A stretch of DNA of 64,000 nt from Trichomonas vaginalis G3 (lineage: Eukaryota > Parabasalia > Trichomonadida > Trichomonadidae), in NCBI RefSeq assembly GCF_026262505.1, contig NC_067205.1, positions 27,172,556 through 27,236,555 of the forward strand, given 5' to 3'. The notes below the pieces were generated by a model. It saw nothing but the letters and a program-made list of their open reading frames with translations, was not told where the DNA came from and did not search any database. The position numbers and the translations under genes were made by a program. This document shows, one piece after another, positions 33,063 through 45,229 of this stretch (the first letter of the stretch is position 1; every line of letters starts with the position of its first letter).

Positions 33063-33704
33063 TTAACGTGGGGTTAGTGACGGCACAACAATCTTTTGGC
33101 GATTTATCGATCTTATATATTGTTCTAGGGAAGGAACCTGTGGTTCATCCTTAACAAATGGTTTGGGCTTAAATACAGATGGAATAGTAAATGTAGAAAC
33201 AAGATGATGGTTATTCAAAGCAAATTTTCTCTGAGTTTCAATATCTTTGTTAAAATCTTTCTGATTTTGAATTTCGCTGGTTTCTGCGTAATAAGAATCT
33301 AGCATTTGGGCCATCTGTTGGTTCTTTATTGCTTGTTCTACAATGAAATTCTGATGTTTGTAAAAATCGAAGATCTGTGTTCTGGTATAGTAACCTCTCC
33401 AACGTTTCTGTATTTTTGATGCCATTTCATTAAAGAAATCCATTCTTTCATTTGAATATTTTTCTTCTCGAAGCTGCATAACATAAAATTTAGCCATATG
33501 TCGTCTCCAACAGCTTTGTATTAAAGTAGCTTTTTCGTGTAGTCTTCTTAAATTGCGTCTCTGGAAGTAATCACGCCATATTTTTTGAATTTTTACTGCT
33601 GCGTTAAACTCTTTCTCGCAATTTTCTTCTGCTTCATCTATTTCTTTGAAATAAAGATCAATGATACTATTTCGTCCCCGAAATAAACGTCCAAAAGCAG
33701 TCAT
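33063..33704 (-). CDS. SPATA17-like IQ-motif protein (213 aa)
   Basis: Three IQ calmodulin-binding motifs at about residues 36-55 (AVKIQKIWRDYFQRR), 59-78 (ATLIQSCWRRHMAK) and 95-114 (ASKIQKRWRGYYTR). The spacing, the N-terminal motif NSIIDLYFKE before the first IQ, FNEMASKIQ before the third, and a later segment with LVSTFTIPS...PFVKDEP all parallel the ciliary/flagellar protein SPATA17, where the order is NSVVDPF, AVKIQ, YNAMAVRIQRRWRG and LLSTKQIP. The protein is shorter than the animal homologue. A flagellar or axonemal role with calmodulin or centrin partners is inferred from the family; trichomonads are flagellated. No signal or membrane segment. Confidence 0.8.
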   Translation of the reverse strand: MTAFGRLFRGRNSIIDLYFKEIDEAEENCEKEFNAAVKIQKIWRDYFQRRNLRRLHEKATLIQSCWRRHMAKFYVMQLREEKYSNERMDFFNEMASKIQKRWRGYYTRTQIFDFYKHQNFIVEQAIKNQQMAQMLDSYYAETSEIQNQKDFNKDIETQRKFALNNHHLVSTFTIPSVFKPKPFVKDEPQVPSLEQYIRSINRQKIVVPSLTPR

Positions 33705-33879
33705 TTTTCTTAAAATATTTTTTGTGAGATTCGTTACAATTTTTTACATTTATCGGCGTGAAGCATGCATCCACAATTAAAAAAATCTTTATTTTGTGAG
33801 CAGAATTACAAATAAAATTTCATCATCAGTTCTATTCAAAATTTACATAGTTATAACTTAACTTTTTTTTAATGAATTT

Positions 33880-35098
33880 TTATTGATTCATTGATACTTT
33901 TTATACCATATGTTCAAAATGGTATTGAGTATAGTGATTATGGAACTATTCTCATTCGTGCACCTGATGATTTTAGCGGAGATCTCATTATTCCAAAAGA
34001 AGTCATTTCATTTGTGACTACATCAAACAATGTTGGTGGACCATTCCCAAAATGCAGAGATAACATAAGATCGTTATCATTTTTTCCTGCAGCCAAAGTC
34101 CAAATCATTTGCAGTTTCTGTTTCTATCGATCTGCATTAGAAACCGTCGATATGTAATATTGCACCTTATTCACATATCTGAATAATTCTATATTTAGAC
34201 TATGTCAAAAGCTGCAATCAATAACACTTCCCCCTAACCTGAGAGAAATTTGGGGTGGATGTTTAGGATGATGTAGTTTGGAATCAATTTCTTTGCCCAA
34301 TTCTATAGTGAAGATTTATGGATGGACTCCACAAGATGGAGGTGTATTTACTGGATCTCTTTCCTCAATTACAATTAATCCTGAATCTCAATTAGAATTA
34401 ATTGGATCCGAAGCATTCGCTGGTTCTAAATGAACATCTATTTTCATTCCAAAAAATGTTAATTCATTATCAGGTACATGCCTTCACAAAGTTTTTCTAA
34501 ATGAAATATTAATTGATTCCGAGAATCCCAACTTTAAATCAGATAAATTTTCAATTTTTGTTGGAACAAATAATGATACTTTAAATTATGTCACTTCTAA
34601 GTATACAGGAAATTATGTAGTCCCAAGTTTTATTAGAAGAAATGGGACTACATAATTTGGAAATTGTATATTTCTAGCATTGCCTTTCATGAAAATGTTT
34701 ATTCAATTGGAGCATACTGTTTCGTCGAATCAAATCTTGTTGATATTGTTCTTCCTGAAAAAGTTGTGATCATTGAAGTAGTTGAAAAATGTTACATTAT
34801 CTAAAGCGACAATAAAAATTTATAATAATTCCTTTTATAATTGCATTTCTCTTGCAAGAATTGAATTTCCTTTAACTCTTACAAATATTGGAGAATCTGT
34901 TTTCTATGGGTGTAATAAGTTCGTTATTGATTCAAACCAGAATTCAAACTTTAATTACTAAAAACAAATGCTACTATCAAATAAAAAACAACCATAATTG
35001 AATTCTTCGAAAATGATGTAAACCTGGAAATAACAGCTCCTCCAGAAACAACAACAATTGGAACTAGGACATTCATGAATAAGAATCTTAAAACTATA
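33880..35098 (+). pseudogene. BspA-like LRR_5 surface-protein pseudogene, 5' part
   Basis: Plus-strand fragments in several frames give typical BspA leucine-rich-repeat text: SGDLIIPKEVISF, LPPNLREIWGGC, LSSITINPESQLELIGSEAF and SIFIPKNVNSLSG. Frames change and stops interrupt repeatedly (for example after position 34157 and near 34430 and 34655), and no starting ATG is in frame with the first piece. It runs to the mariner insertion at 35098, and the same repeat type resumes beyond the mariner at 61752. BspA-like proteins are a large family of trichomonad surface or secreted proteins; this copy is dead. Confidence 0.8.
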
Positions 35099-35176
35099 GG
35101 GTGTCCAAAGGTGTGTTTAGCACAAACCTGAATACTGCGAATAGAAATAAACAAGTTACATATATATAAAGTTTAT

Positions 35177-35266
35177 TTAAATATAATCACCATTGGATTC
35201 AATCACGCGTTCGCAGCGATCGATCCAGGCTTGAAAGACACGCTTTAAATCATCATGAGAAAATTG
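35177..35266 (-). pseudogene. Mariner transposase, C-terminal piece
   Basis: The last ~29 codons of the transposase, reading FSHDDLKRVFQAWIDRCERV and then IESNGDYI before the stop; the ending W..R...C/V...G.Y is typical of mariner transposases. It is cut off from the rest by the 21-kb insertion. The flanking AATTG at 35262-35266 is the target duplicate. Confidence 0.9.
35262..35266. repeat. Target-site duplicate AATTG, left of the 21-kb element
   Basis: AATTG directly before the terminal repeat at 35267, matched by AATTG at 56333-56337. Dropping one copy and the element makes the mariner frame continuous (minus strand EQFEQ then FSHDD). Confidence 0.9.
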
Positions 35267-35493
35267 AGTTAGTATACATAACTTGGGTACGGCGGCACTG
35301 CGTTCCACCTTATCCAAGATAACGGTTTGACACTTTACAAAACCGCTAACGTATATTTTACAACACAAACGACAACACTAACTTAACCTTAAATATTTAC
35401 AAAGCCGCCAACCACTTCACCTCACTAACATTTTCGCTAACGACTTCACTAATGAAAAAATAAACGTTCTCACTAACGTTCCCACTAATGTTC

Positions 35494-35819
35494 TCATTTA
35501 CAAAAGTATTGCAGCGCTTCCCATTGCTGTGCTTCACACAATAGTTCATATTCTTCAGTATCGCTGCTGTCACTCCAATCGTCAGAGTCAAAATCACTGT
35601 CAAAATAAATGTATGTAAGTTTTGACAAAGCTAATGAAACACGCTTACCGTTTGTATCTATTGCTTTTATATATCTCCCATTATGTTTGTTGTCGTAAAC
35701 GCTCAACTAAATTTACCCTTTCTCCCTCGTATCTGATAGAATGTATTTTCACGAGGAACGAAGAACAAATTCTTGAACTCATGACCGTTGTAGTTTGTTA
35801 TCTCAATAGTTTTCGTCAT
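35494..35819 (-). pseudogene. Left-arm copy of the ~108-aa element protein (broken)
   Basis: Inverted copy of the whole-looking gene at 55779-56105, broken about once. For the domain, see that entry. It lies 227 bp inside the left terminal repeat end. Confidence 0.7.
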
Positions 35820-35971
35820 TTATATAAAAATAAAATAAAAAATAAACTTAAAAATTAATGATATCACCACCCTCACACGTATGAAAAATAGCACAAAAAT
35901 AATGTTTAGGTGAAGTGGTGAAATCTCACCTCTTTTTTCACCTGTTTTTTCACCCTGTTGAATTCATTGCT
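35820..35971. other. Outer copy of the hairpin cassette, left arm
   Basis: At about 35880-35955 lies a partial copy of the cassette found in the centre of the element: CAAAAATAATGTTTAGGTGAA, a GGTGAAATCTCACC imperfect palindrome and the run TTTTTTCACC repeated. Mirrored at 55635-55710. Confidence 0.6.
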
Positions 35972-36208
35972 TTATAACTCTCTTCCTTTCTCCAACTCTT
36001 CTAACTTCTTCCTAAGTTTAGCAATGTTGTCCTCATGAAGTTTAATCTTTCTCAAAATTCCTTCTCTATCTAATGGTTGCTTTATCTTTCTAAACTGAAC
36101 TCTACCATCCTTCATAGTATGAACGTAAAAACCTTCTGGAACCGCTCCTGATTTAATGTATTCTACCAAAAACTTTTGTTTCATTGCTTCAGTGACTTTA
36201 GTCGTCAT
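35972..36208 (-). CDS. 78-aa basic coiled-coil protein, left arm (looks whole)
   Basis: A 78-codon frame (MTTKVTEAMKQKFLVEYI) identical to the right-arm copy at 55389-55625. The N-terminal half has a strand-like stretch (GFYVHTMKDGRVQFRK); the C-terminal half is a charged helix (residues ~50-78, Lys/Glu/Leu-rich) suited to a short coiled coil. Function unknown; size and charge would suit a DNA-binding or accessory replication protein, which is a guess. Conservation in both arms supports it being a real gene. Confidence 0.7.
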   Translation of the reverse strand: MTTKVTEAMKQKFLVEYIKSGAVPEGFYVHTMKDGRVQFRKIKQPLDREGILRKIKLHEDNIAKLRKKLEELEKGREL

Positions 36209-36915
36209 TTTACTCTAAGGTGAAGCTAGCACAGCGATAATGGATTTCATGACTTTTTAGTATTTCATGCAATCTTAACAGATAGCCTTACAAGTACTTC
36301 CAGTGTCCCTAGCTGTCCCTCCTTTTTATATAACTCCATGACATTTATAATCTCGCGAAACTTAACAGGTAGCATAGCAGATTAAAATCAGATGAGGTTT
36401 TGAACCAAAATTTCTAAGCAACGTTGTCAAGGATTTTGAGGAACTAGGGACAGAGTGTGGCAAAGTCCAAGATTTAATTTATCTTCATCTGTTTCATCAG
36501 CTATCTCATCTAATATGCCAATATTTTATTCATAACTCGTGGCAAACTCACTAACTTTCGTTATGTTCATCTGCATGCTTCATCTGATAGAAAGTATGAC
36601 TTTCATTAACTCTGTGAGATAATGAAAACTACTAGGGACAGAGACCATGGCAAAGTTTATGACTTTCATTATTTCCAGAACTTAATGAAAACTACTAGGG
36701 ACAGAGACCATGGCAAAGTTCATGATTTAATTTATTCTCTCACTAACAACAAACACAAACTCCAACACTAACATCAAGTACTAACTTCAGCACAAATGAC
36801 AAACACTAACAACAAACACGAACTCCAACACTAACGACAAGTACTAACTTCAGCACAAATGACAAACACTAACAACAAACACAAACTCCAACACTAACGA
36901 CAAAAATAAATGTCC
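36209..36915. repeat. Spacer with three families of short repeats, left arm
   Basis: About 700 bp without a gene. CTAGGGACAGAG followed by TGGCAAAGT recurs three times (about 36443, 36632, 36698), and the same GGGACA word occurs near 36305 in another form. From 36738 to 36905 there is a ~65-bp tandem repeat of CACTAACAACAAACAC / CTCCAACACTAAC units, about three copies. Mirrored in the right arm at 54682-55388. Confidence 0.75.
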
Positions 36916-39444
36916 TCACTTCTTAACAAAGTAATATGTGCTTCTTACACCACCATAGCTCAAACGTTTCTTTTCAAACATCGATTGAAACTTATTTTGA
37001 GCCATTGGCTTTAGTCTCTTTTTCTTCAAATACGCCAAGAAATCTTCTTCATATCTTTTCACTTCATAGCCTTCTTTAAACTCCTCCTTGTTAAGTTCTA
37101 TGAAATCCTTTATAACATTCTTTGTTGCAATGGCTTCTTCACGAACTACATCGTGAACTATTTCATCATTGCATTCATGTATGACCTCCTCACTGTTCTC
37201 ATGAACTATTTCAACACTGTTCTCATGAACGACCTCCTTACTGTCTTTCATAAGCGTTTCAAAGTCTCCTTTACTCATTACTTCAATCTCATGCTGTTCA
37301 CAGTAGTACTTAAACTCACTGTATATGTCTTTGTTGTATGTTATATTGCTTCCCATGTACTCCATGAATTTTTCAAGCACTTCCTCATAATTCACTGTTT
37401 CTTTCTTTCCACGACCTTCTAATATCATACTTGCTTCGTAAATATAACTTCTTGCAGAACCGTCTCGCTTTCTACTTCTCTTCACAAATTCTCTCATCTT
37501 GCCGCCAAATACATTTGAACTACATGCAAAGAATTCATTCTCCTTCGCAAATTCTTTATATCTTCTGTAGCACTCTGTACAATTCCATCCGGATACAAAC
37601 TTTTCATAGAACTCCTCGTAAAACATTTGGTAAGGTGTTTTGTTCATTTCGATGAGTTCTTGTTTAGCCCTGGTGAATGGTATCTTCCTTACATCAAATT
37701 CACTTAAATCTTTCTTCATGAAGTACGTCAGTAAGTTTGAATAAAACTCTTCATTAAAGCTTTCAATGAGATTTGAGAAATATTCGTAATTTCCTTTGTA
37801 TCTGCTGCTTACGTCAATGACAACAAATCTTCTGTCGTCTTTGTCAATCTTTACTGAGTTGAAGTTGTTAGATATCATGATGATATTACAAACATTCTCT
37901 ATCTTTCTTACTGGCTGACACTTCTGATTTAAGTCCAACTGAGTCTCTGTTACTATTGACTTTAGTGCGTCGTGGTTCATGACCTTAGACGTATCGCATG
38001 AGCTTAGTTCATTGCATACGATGAGCTTCATGTTCTCAATAGCAGCATCGAATCTACCAACCACATTCTCTATTGCCGTTATATTATTGTTGGCGTACTT
38101 GCTAATGAGCTCGCATAGAACATTACTAAGTACATTCTTACCAGTTCCTTGCTTTCCTATTAACAAAAGTACTGTTCCAGTCTTTCCACAAGGATTTTGA
38201 ATGATGTAGGCGAACCAGTTCAAAACATACTCATAAAGCTCTTCATCCTCATTACATATGACATCGTGAACATGTTTCAAATATCCTTCAATAATGCTTT
38301 CATCTACTTCATTCAGTACCTCATACTCATATCCTCTGAAATAGCTGTAAATGTCATCTCTTTTGTCAAAGAATCTCATGCCTGACTTCATAAGATAGTT
38401 CTTGTTCTGACCCGCTTCATAAATCATCAGTGCGTTCACATCCTTCTCTTCAATACGTCCTACATAAACACTCTTCATGAGCTTATTGAATTCCTTGCTA
38501 TCTACTGACACAAGTGTTGTTGTGTCTCGTATTCCATCATAATCTTTCACTAGATATGTCATACGTGCTCCGTCAATAACGACAACACATCTTCTTAAGT
38601 CATTTATAACACTAGCTATGTCAATACCTTCTTCACTCATGTACTTATTTCTCCTCAAGTTCTTTAGTGTGAAAGTGTCTCTAAGTTCTATTTCAAGCAA
38701 TTCATTTACATGTCCTTTGCAATACTTCTCTATAAAATATTTCTGTCGTTCTTTACTAAGTTTCTTAACAGCTCTGAAGAAACATGTGTTTTGACTCAAA
38801 CATCCTTCACAACTTCTCTCATTCATTCCTAGTTCTTTCATGTCATTATCTTCAACCTCTATGGTCTCATTGACTAAGGTCAAAGGGTTCTTAGTCATTG
38901 CTGGTCTTATCTGAAACAATGTTTGTGCAACAGGTTTAACTAGTTCAGCAACGTCCTTCCTTAATATGAATAGCTGTTTCCACTCATCTTTGCTAACAGT
39001 TCTTTCATAACCACTGACAGTAATGATTTCATTTGCTGACCTTAGACGCTTATGTTCTATCATTTGTATTGCTTTTGTGTAAGGCTTTCGTGAGCATAGG
39101 TTGTATATGTCATTCCTGCAATGTTCATTCATGCCAATAGTACTAAATCCTTTCTTTGCTGTTGAGTGCATAATATCCATTAGTTCCTGTGTTCGTATTG
39201 CTGTCTCATAAAATACAACAAGACCTTTGTCATCTATGACGTACTTACCGAAAACATTGCTTATATTCTTTAACCATGAAATAACATCCTCATTCATGCT
39301 GTCAAACATGAAGTAAGGTCTTACATACTCTTCACTTATAAGATACTCCACAAAATACTTGTTAAGCTCTATGTCCTCGTGAGCGATTTCATTAGGTTTG
39401 ATATTAGTTCCTTTTGTCATTGCTGTCATGTACTTCACTCTCAT
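36916..39444 (-). CDS. SF3/D5-like primase-helicase, left arm (looks whole, 842 aa)
   Basis: I take the ATG at 39444 (MRVKYMTAM). A superfamily 3 helicase domain occupies about residues 385-610: Walker A GKQGTGKN near 430, Walker B KLIVCNE near 475, motif C IIMISNN near 520, followed by DDRRFVVIDVS, as in D5-type and DUF5906-type helicases of large DNA viruses, virophages and plasmids. The N-terminal ~300 residues include RPYFMFDS near 43-50, which resembles motif I of viral archaeo-eukaryotic primases but without the usual second Asp, so primase activity is uncertain. A Cys-rich spot (CEGCLSQNTC) lies near 212-221. The C-terminus has Glu/Val-rich degenerate repeats (residues ~725-765, EIVHE..EEVIHE) and a basic end. 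Expected role: unwinding and priming at the element's origin. Divergent from the HNH gene. Confidence 0.85.
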   Translation of the reverse strand: MRVKYMTAMTKGTNIKPNEIAHEDIELNKYFVEYLISEEYVRPYFMFDSMNEDVISWLKNISNVFGKYVIDDKGLVVFYETAIRTQELMDIMHSTAKKGFSTIGMNEHCRNDIYNLCSRKPYTKAIQMIEHKRLRSANEIITVSGYERTVSKDEWKQLFILRKDVAELVKPVAQTLFQIRPAMTKNPLTLVNETIEVEDNDMKELGMNERSCEGCLSQNTCFFRAVKKLSKERQKYFIEKYCKGHVNELLEIELRDTFTLKNLRRNKYMSEEGIDIASVINDLRRCVVVIDGARMTYLVKDYDGIRDTTTLVSVDSKEFNKLMKSVYVGRIEEKDVNALMIYEAGQNKNYLMKSGMRFFDKRDDIYSYFRGYEYEVLNEVDESIIEGYLKHVHDVICNEDEELYEYVLNWFAYIIQNPCGKTGTVLLLIGKQGTGKNVLSNVLCELISKYANNNITAIENVVGRFDAAIENMKLIVCNELSSCDTSKVMNHDALKSIVTETQLDLNQKCQPVRKIENVCNIIMISNNFNSVKIDKDDRRFVVIDVSSRYKGNYEYFSNLIESFNEEFYSNLLTYFMKKDLSEFDVRKIPFTRAKQELIEMNKTPYQMFYEEFYEKFVSGWNCTECYRRYKEFAKENEFFACSSNVFGGKMREFVKRSRKRDGSARSYIYEASMILEGRGKKETVNYEEVLEKFMEYMGSNITYNKDIYSEFKYYCEQHEIEVMSKGDFETLMKDSKEVVHENSVEIVHENSEEVIHECNDEIVHDVVREEAIATKNVIKDFIELNKEEFKEGYEVKRYEEDFLAYLKKKRLKPMAQNKFQSMFEKKRLSYGGVRSTYYFVKK

Positions 39445-39544
39445 AGTTCCTTTCAATAGCGTAAAAATACTTCATTGTTTCATAACTGCTCTAAATTCTG
39501 TTCAAAATTCGTACAACATAACTTTTTAACATTAGTGAAAGAAC
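39445..39544. promoter_or_regulatory. Divergent spacer between primase-helicase and HNH genes, left arm
   Basis: 100 bp separates the two divergent start codons, so any promoter for both must sit here. I see no perfect trichomonad initiator placed for either gene. Mirrored at 52052-52151. Confidence 0.4.
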
Positions 39545-40244
39545 ATGAGCGAAACAACAACATCTAACATTACAGAAGAAGTCAATGACAATGCCGATGA
39601 AAACATTACAGAAGGAGCTAGTGAAAATATTGACGAGTTCAGTGAGGAAGAAGATATTGAAGACGTCAATGAGAACGTTAGTGGGGAACAAACTCAATGG
39701 GAAACATTGAGAAATCATGAAGATTATGAGATTTGTACGACATATCCTTTCTATTGTCGAAAGAAAGACAAACATATTATGAGTGAATGCTTAAATAATT
39801 ATGGTTATATTGTGCTTAGTTTAAACAACAAAACATTTAAAGCATAGAATTATTGCAGAACAGTGGATTGAAAATCCAAACAATTTGAAAGAAATAGACC
39901 ATATAAATCATGATAGAACGGACAACAGAATCTCAAACCTTCGTTGGTGTTCTAGATCTGAAAACAATAGAAATAAAAGCAAGTATGGCGATATAGTTTA
40001 TGAGTTCGTTGATGAAATATCTGACGAAGCTGTTGAAATAACAGATTATGGTAAGCATTCGTTTGAGTTCTACTACTATGTTGAGAATGAAGACGCATTC
40101 TATTATTATACAGGTCTTAACTATCGAAAACTTCATATAAACTTTACAAAAACAGGTGCTGCTTATGTTTGTATGATAGATACAGAAAACAAGAGTGTAA
40201 TTTTATTCATAAACAAATTCAAACGCTTGTACGGCTTCATGTAG
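39545..40244 (+). pseudogene. HNH endonuclease, left-arm copy (broken)
   Basis: Inverted copy of the whole-looking gene at 51347-52051, with about two breaks. The HNH core is recognisable. See the right-arm entry for domains. Confidence 0.75.
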
Positions 40245-40437
40245 GACAAACATTATTTTTCAACACTAACGCCAACACTTAGGACAAACATTCATGACTA
40301 ACATTACTGTATAACATAGACACTAACTTCATCGAAACTAAACGTAAATGTTTTGTCATGATTTCTTCGTATATGTTTTGTCATGATTTCATCGTAAATG
40401 CTTTGTTATGACTTCATCGAACTTAAACGTAAATGTT

Positions 40438-40570
40438 TTCAGTGTCACCACGTCACCATGTGTCACCAGGTTATTTAACTTCTCTTAAAATTACTGACAA
40501 CATGACATTTTGACAACAGTCCAGGAAATAAATTTTATCGTAAATGTTTACGTTAATGTTTTCATTAATG
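40438..40570. repeat. Conserved non-array block with GTCACCACGTCACC words
   Basis: A ~130-bp block beginning GTGTCACCACGTCACCATG, then a CTGACAACATGACATTTTG segment and TTTACGTTAATG. Near-identical copies at 40690-40830 and 43700-43840, and inverted, partly altered copies near 48030-48120, 49640-49730 and 51030-51160. It has no coding sense; repeated GTCACC words suggest protein binding. Confidence 0.75.
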
Positions 40571-43420
40571 ATTTCGTATATGTTTTGACATGACTTCATC
40601 GTAAATTTTTTGTCATGATTTCATCGTATATGTTTTGTCATGATTTCATCGTAAATGCTTTGTTATGACTTCATCGAACTTAAACGTAAATGTTTTCAGT
40701 GTCACCACGTCACCATGTGTCACCAGGTTATTTAACTTCTCTTAAAATTACTGACAACATGACATTTTGACAACAGTCCAGGAAATAAATTTTATCGTAA
40801 ATGTTTACGTTAATGTTTTCATTAATGATTTCGTATATGTTTTGTCATGACTTCTTCGTAAATTTTTTGTCATGACTTCTTCGTATATGTTTTGTCATGA
40901 CTTCATCGTAAACACTTTGTCGAAACTTCTTCGTAAACTAAACGTAAATGTTTGTCATGACTTCATCGTAAATGTTTTGTCGAAACTTCTTCGTAAATGT
41001 TTTGTCATGACTTCATCGTAAACACTTTGTCGAAACTTCTTCGTAAATGTTTTGTCATGACATCGTAAATGCAACTTCATCGTAAAACTTTGTCAAAACT
41101 TCATCGTAAACACTTTGTCAAAGCTTCTTCGTAAATGTTTTGTCATGATTTCATCGTATATGCTTTGTCGAAACTTCATCGTATATGTTTTGTTATGATT
41201 TCATCGTAAATGTTTTGTTATGATTTCATCGTATATGCTTTGTCGAAACTTCTTCGTAAACTAAACGTAAATGTTTTGTCATGACTTCATCGTATATGTT
41301 TTGTTATGACTTTGTCAAGATTTCAAATGTTTTGTCAAGATTTCATCGTAAATGTTTTGTCAAGATTTCATCGAAACTTCTTCGTATATGTTTTGTCATG
41401 ACTTCATCGTATATGTTTTGTCAAAACTTCATCGTAAACACTTTGTCAAAACTTCATCGTATATGTTTTGTCATGATTTCTTCGTAAATGTTTTGTCAAA
41501 ACTTCATCGTAAACACTTTGTCAAAACTTCATCGGAAACTAAACGTAAATGTTTTGTCATGACTTCTTCGTAAATGTTTTGTCAAAACTTCATCGTAAAC
41601 ACTTTGTCAAAACTTCATCGTAAACACTTTGTCAAAACTTCATCGGAAACTAAACGTAAATGTTTTGTCATGACTTCTTCGTAAATGTTTTGTCATGACT
41701 TCTTCGTATATGTTTTGTCATGACTTCATGGTAAACACTTTGTCGAAACTTCATCGTAAACACTTTGTCGAAACTTCATCGTATATGTTTTGTCAAAACT
41801 TCTTCGTAAATGCTTTGTCGAAACTTCTTCGTAAATGTTTTGTCATGACTTCATCGTAAACACTTTGTCGAAACTTCTTCGTAAATGTTTTGTCATGACT
41901 TCATCGTAAATGTTTTGTCAAAACTTCATCGTAAACACTTTGTCAAAACTTCATCGTAAACACTTTGTCAAAGCTTCTTCGTAAATGTTTTGTCATGATT
42001 TCATCGTATATGCTTTGTCGAAACTTCATCGTATATGTTTTGTTATGATTTCATCGTAAATGTTTTGTTATGATTTCATCGTATATGCTTTGTCGAAACT
42101 TCTTCGTAAACTAAACGTAAATGTTTTGTCATGACTTCATCGTAAATGTTTTGTCGAAACTTCTTCGTAAATGTTTTGTCATGACTTCATCGTAAACACT
42201 TTGTCGAAACTTCTTCGTAAATGTTTTGTCATGACTTCATCGTAAATGTTTTGTCAAAACTTCATCGTAAACACTTTGTCAAAACTTCATCGTAAACACT
42301 TTGTCAAAGCTTCTTCGTAAATGTTTTGTCATGATTTCATCGTATATGCTTTGTCGAAACTTCATCGTATATGTTTTGTTATGATTTCATCGTAAATGTT
42401 TTGTTATGATTTCATCGTATATGCTTTGTCGAAACTTCTTCGTAAACTAAACGTAAATGTTTTGTCATGACTTCATCGTATATGTTTTGTTATGACTTTG
42501 TCAAGATTTCATCGTAAATGTTTTGTCAAGATTTCATCGTAAATGTTTTGTCAAGATTTCATCGAAACTTCTTCGTATATGTTTTGTCATGACTTCATCG
42601 TATATGTTTTGTCAAAACTTCATCGTAAACACTTTGTCAAAACTTCATCGTATATGTTTTGTCATGATTTCTTCGTAAATGTTTTGTCAAAACTTCATCG
42701 TAAACACTTTGTCAAAACTTCATCGGAAACTAAACGTAAATGTTTTGTCATGACTTCTTCGTAAATGTTTTGTCAAAACTTCATCGTAAACACTTTGTCA
42801 AAACTTCATCGTAAACACTTTGTCAAAACTTCATCGGAAACTAAACGTAAATGTTTTGTCATGACTTCTTCGTAAATGTTTTGTCATGACTTCTTCGTAT
42901 ATGTTTTGTCATGACTTCATGGTAAACACTTTGTCGAAACTTCATCGTAAACACTTTGTCGAAACTTCATCGTATATGTTTTGTCAAAACTTCTTCGTAA
43001 ATGCTTTGTCGAAACTTCTTCGTAAATGTTTTGTCATGACTTCATCGTAAACACTTTGTCGAAACTTCTTCGTAAATGTTTTGTCATGACTTCATCGTAA
43101 ATGTTTTGTCAAAACTTCATCGTAAACACTTTGTCAAAACTTCATCGTAAACACTTTGTCAAAGCTTCTTCGTAAATGTTTTGTCATGATTTCATCGTAT
43201 ATGCTTTGTCGAAACTTCATCGTATATGTTTTGTTATGATTTCATCGTAAATGTTTTGTTATGATTTCATCGTATATGCTTTGTCGAAACTTCTTCGTAA
43301 ACTAAACGTAAATGTTTTGTCATGACTTCATCGTATATGTTTTGTCGAAACTTCATCGTATATGCTTTGTCAAGATTTCATCGAAACTATACGTAAATGT
43401 TTGTTATGACTTCATCGTAA

Positions 43421-43560
43421 TGAGTGTAAATGACCCAAAAATAATGTTTAGGTGAAGAGGTGAGATCTCACCTCTTTTTTCACCTGTTTTTTCACCCTCA
43501 CCGCTTAGCGGCTCAGACCCTTTGGGTCTCGTGAATTTACACCAAAAATAATGTTTTGTT
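43421..43560. repeat. Hairpin cassette with three adjacent inverted repeats
   Basis: Contains in order the perfect 18-bp palindrome GAGGTGAGATCTCACCTC, a TTTTTTCACC direct repeat, the stem CCGCTTAGCGG and the stem AGACCCTTTGGGTCT, flanked by ACCCAAAAATAATG and ACACCAAAAATAATG. Further copies: 45230-45365 (same strand), and inverted at about 46289-46430, 48529-48655 and 50132-50258; shortened copies sit near each element end. Confidence 0.88.
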
Positions 43561-45229
43561 ATGACTTCATCGAACTTAAACGTATATGTTTTGACATGAC
43601 TTCATCGTAAATTTTTTGTCATGATTTCATCGTATATGTTTTGTCATGATTTCATCGTAAATGCTTTGTTATGACTTCATCGAACTTAAACGTAAATGTT
43701 TTCAGTGTCACCACGTCACCATGTGTCACCAGGTTATTTAACTTCTCTTAAAATTACTGACAACATGACATTTTGACAACAGTCCAGGAAATAAATTTTA
43801 TCGTAAATGTTTACGTTAATGTTTTCATTAATGATTTCGTATATGTTTTGTCATGACTTCTTCGTAAATTTTTTGTCATGACTTCTTCGTATATGTTTTG
43901 TCATGACTTCATCGTAAACACTTTGTCGAAACTTCTTCGTAAACTAAACGTAAATGTTTTGTCATGACTTCATCGTAAATGTTTTGTCGAAACTTCTTCG
44001 TAAATGTTTTGTCATGACTTCATCGTAAACACTTTGTCGAAACTTCTTCGTAAATGTTTTGTCATGACTTCATCGTAAATGTTTTGTCAAAACTTCATCG
44101 TAAACACTTTGTCAAAACTTCATCGTAAACACTTTGTCAAAGCTTCTTCGTAAATGTTTTGTCATGATTTCATCGTATATGCTTTGTCGAAACTTCATCG
44201 TATATGTTTTGTTATGATTTCATCGTAAATGTTTTGTTATGATTTCATCATATATGCTTTGTCGAAACTTCTTCGTAAACTAAACGTAAATGTTTTGTCA
44301 TGACTTCATCGTATATGTTTTGTTATGACTTTGTCAAGATTTCATCGTAAATGTTTTGTCAAGATTTCATCGTAAATGTTTTGTCAAGATTTCATCGAAA
44401 CTTCTTCGTATATGTTTTGTCATGACTTCATCGTATATGTTTTGTCAAAACTTCATCGTAAACACTTTGTCAAAACTTCATCGTATATGTTTTGTCATGA
44501 TTTCTTCGTAAATGTTTTGTCAAAACTTCATCGTAAACACTTTGTCAAAACTTCATCGGAAACTAAACGTAAATGTTTTGTCATGACTTCTTCGTAAATG
44601 TTTTGTCAAAACTTCATCGTAAACACTTTGTCAAAACTTCATCGGAAACTAAACGTAAATGTTTTGTCATGACTTCTTCGTAAATGTTTTGTCATGACTT
44701 CTTCGTATATGTTTTGTCATGACTTCATGGTAAACACTTTGTCGAAACTTCATCGTAAACACTTTGTCGAAACTTCATCGTATATGTTTTGTCAAAACTT
44801 CTTCGTAAATGCTTTGTCGAAACTTCTTCGTAAATGTTTTGTCATGACTTCATCGTAAACACTTTGTCGAAACTTCTTCGTAAATGTTTTGTCATGACTT
44901 CATCGTAAATGTTTTGTCAAAACTTCATCGTAAACACTTTGTCAAAACTTCATCGTAAACACTTTGTCAAAGCTTCTTCGTAAATGTTTTGTCATGATTT
45001 CATCGTATATGCTTTGTCGAAACTTCATCGTATATGTTTTGTTATGATTTCATCGTAAATGTTTTGTTATGATTTCATCGTATATGCTTTGTCGAAACTT
45101 CTTCGTAAACTAAACGTAAATGTTTTGTCATGACTTCATCGTATATGTTTTGTCGAAACTTCATCGTATATGCTTTGTCAAGATTTCATCGAAACTATAC
45201 GTAAATGTTTTGTTATGACTTCATCGTAA

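Noticed and set aside
37153-38385. Plus-strand frames opposite the primase-helicase gene
   Set aside because: Antisense shadows of a well-supported helicase coding region, mirrored in the other arm for the same reason.
41281-44597. Open frames rich in MFCHDFIVYVLSKLHRKH-type text
   Set aside because: They are translations of the 25-bp repeats; the same peptide recurs at each higher-order block, and the period is not a multiple of three.
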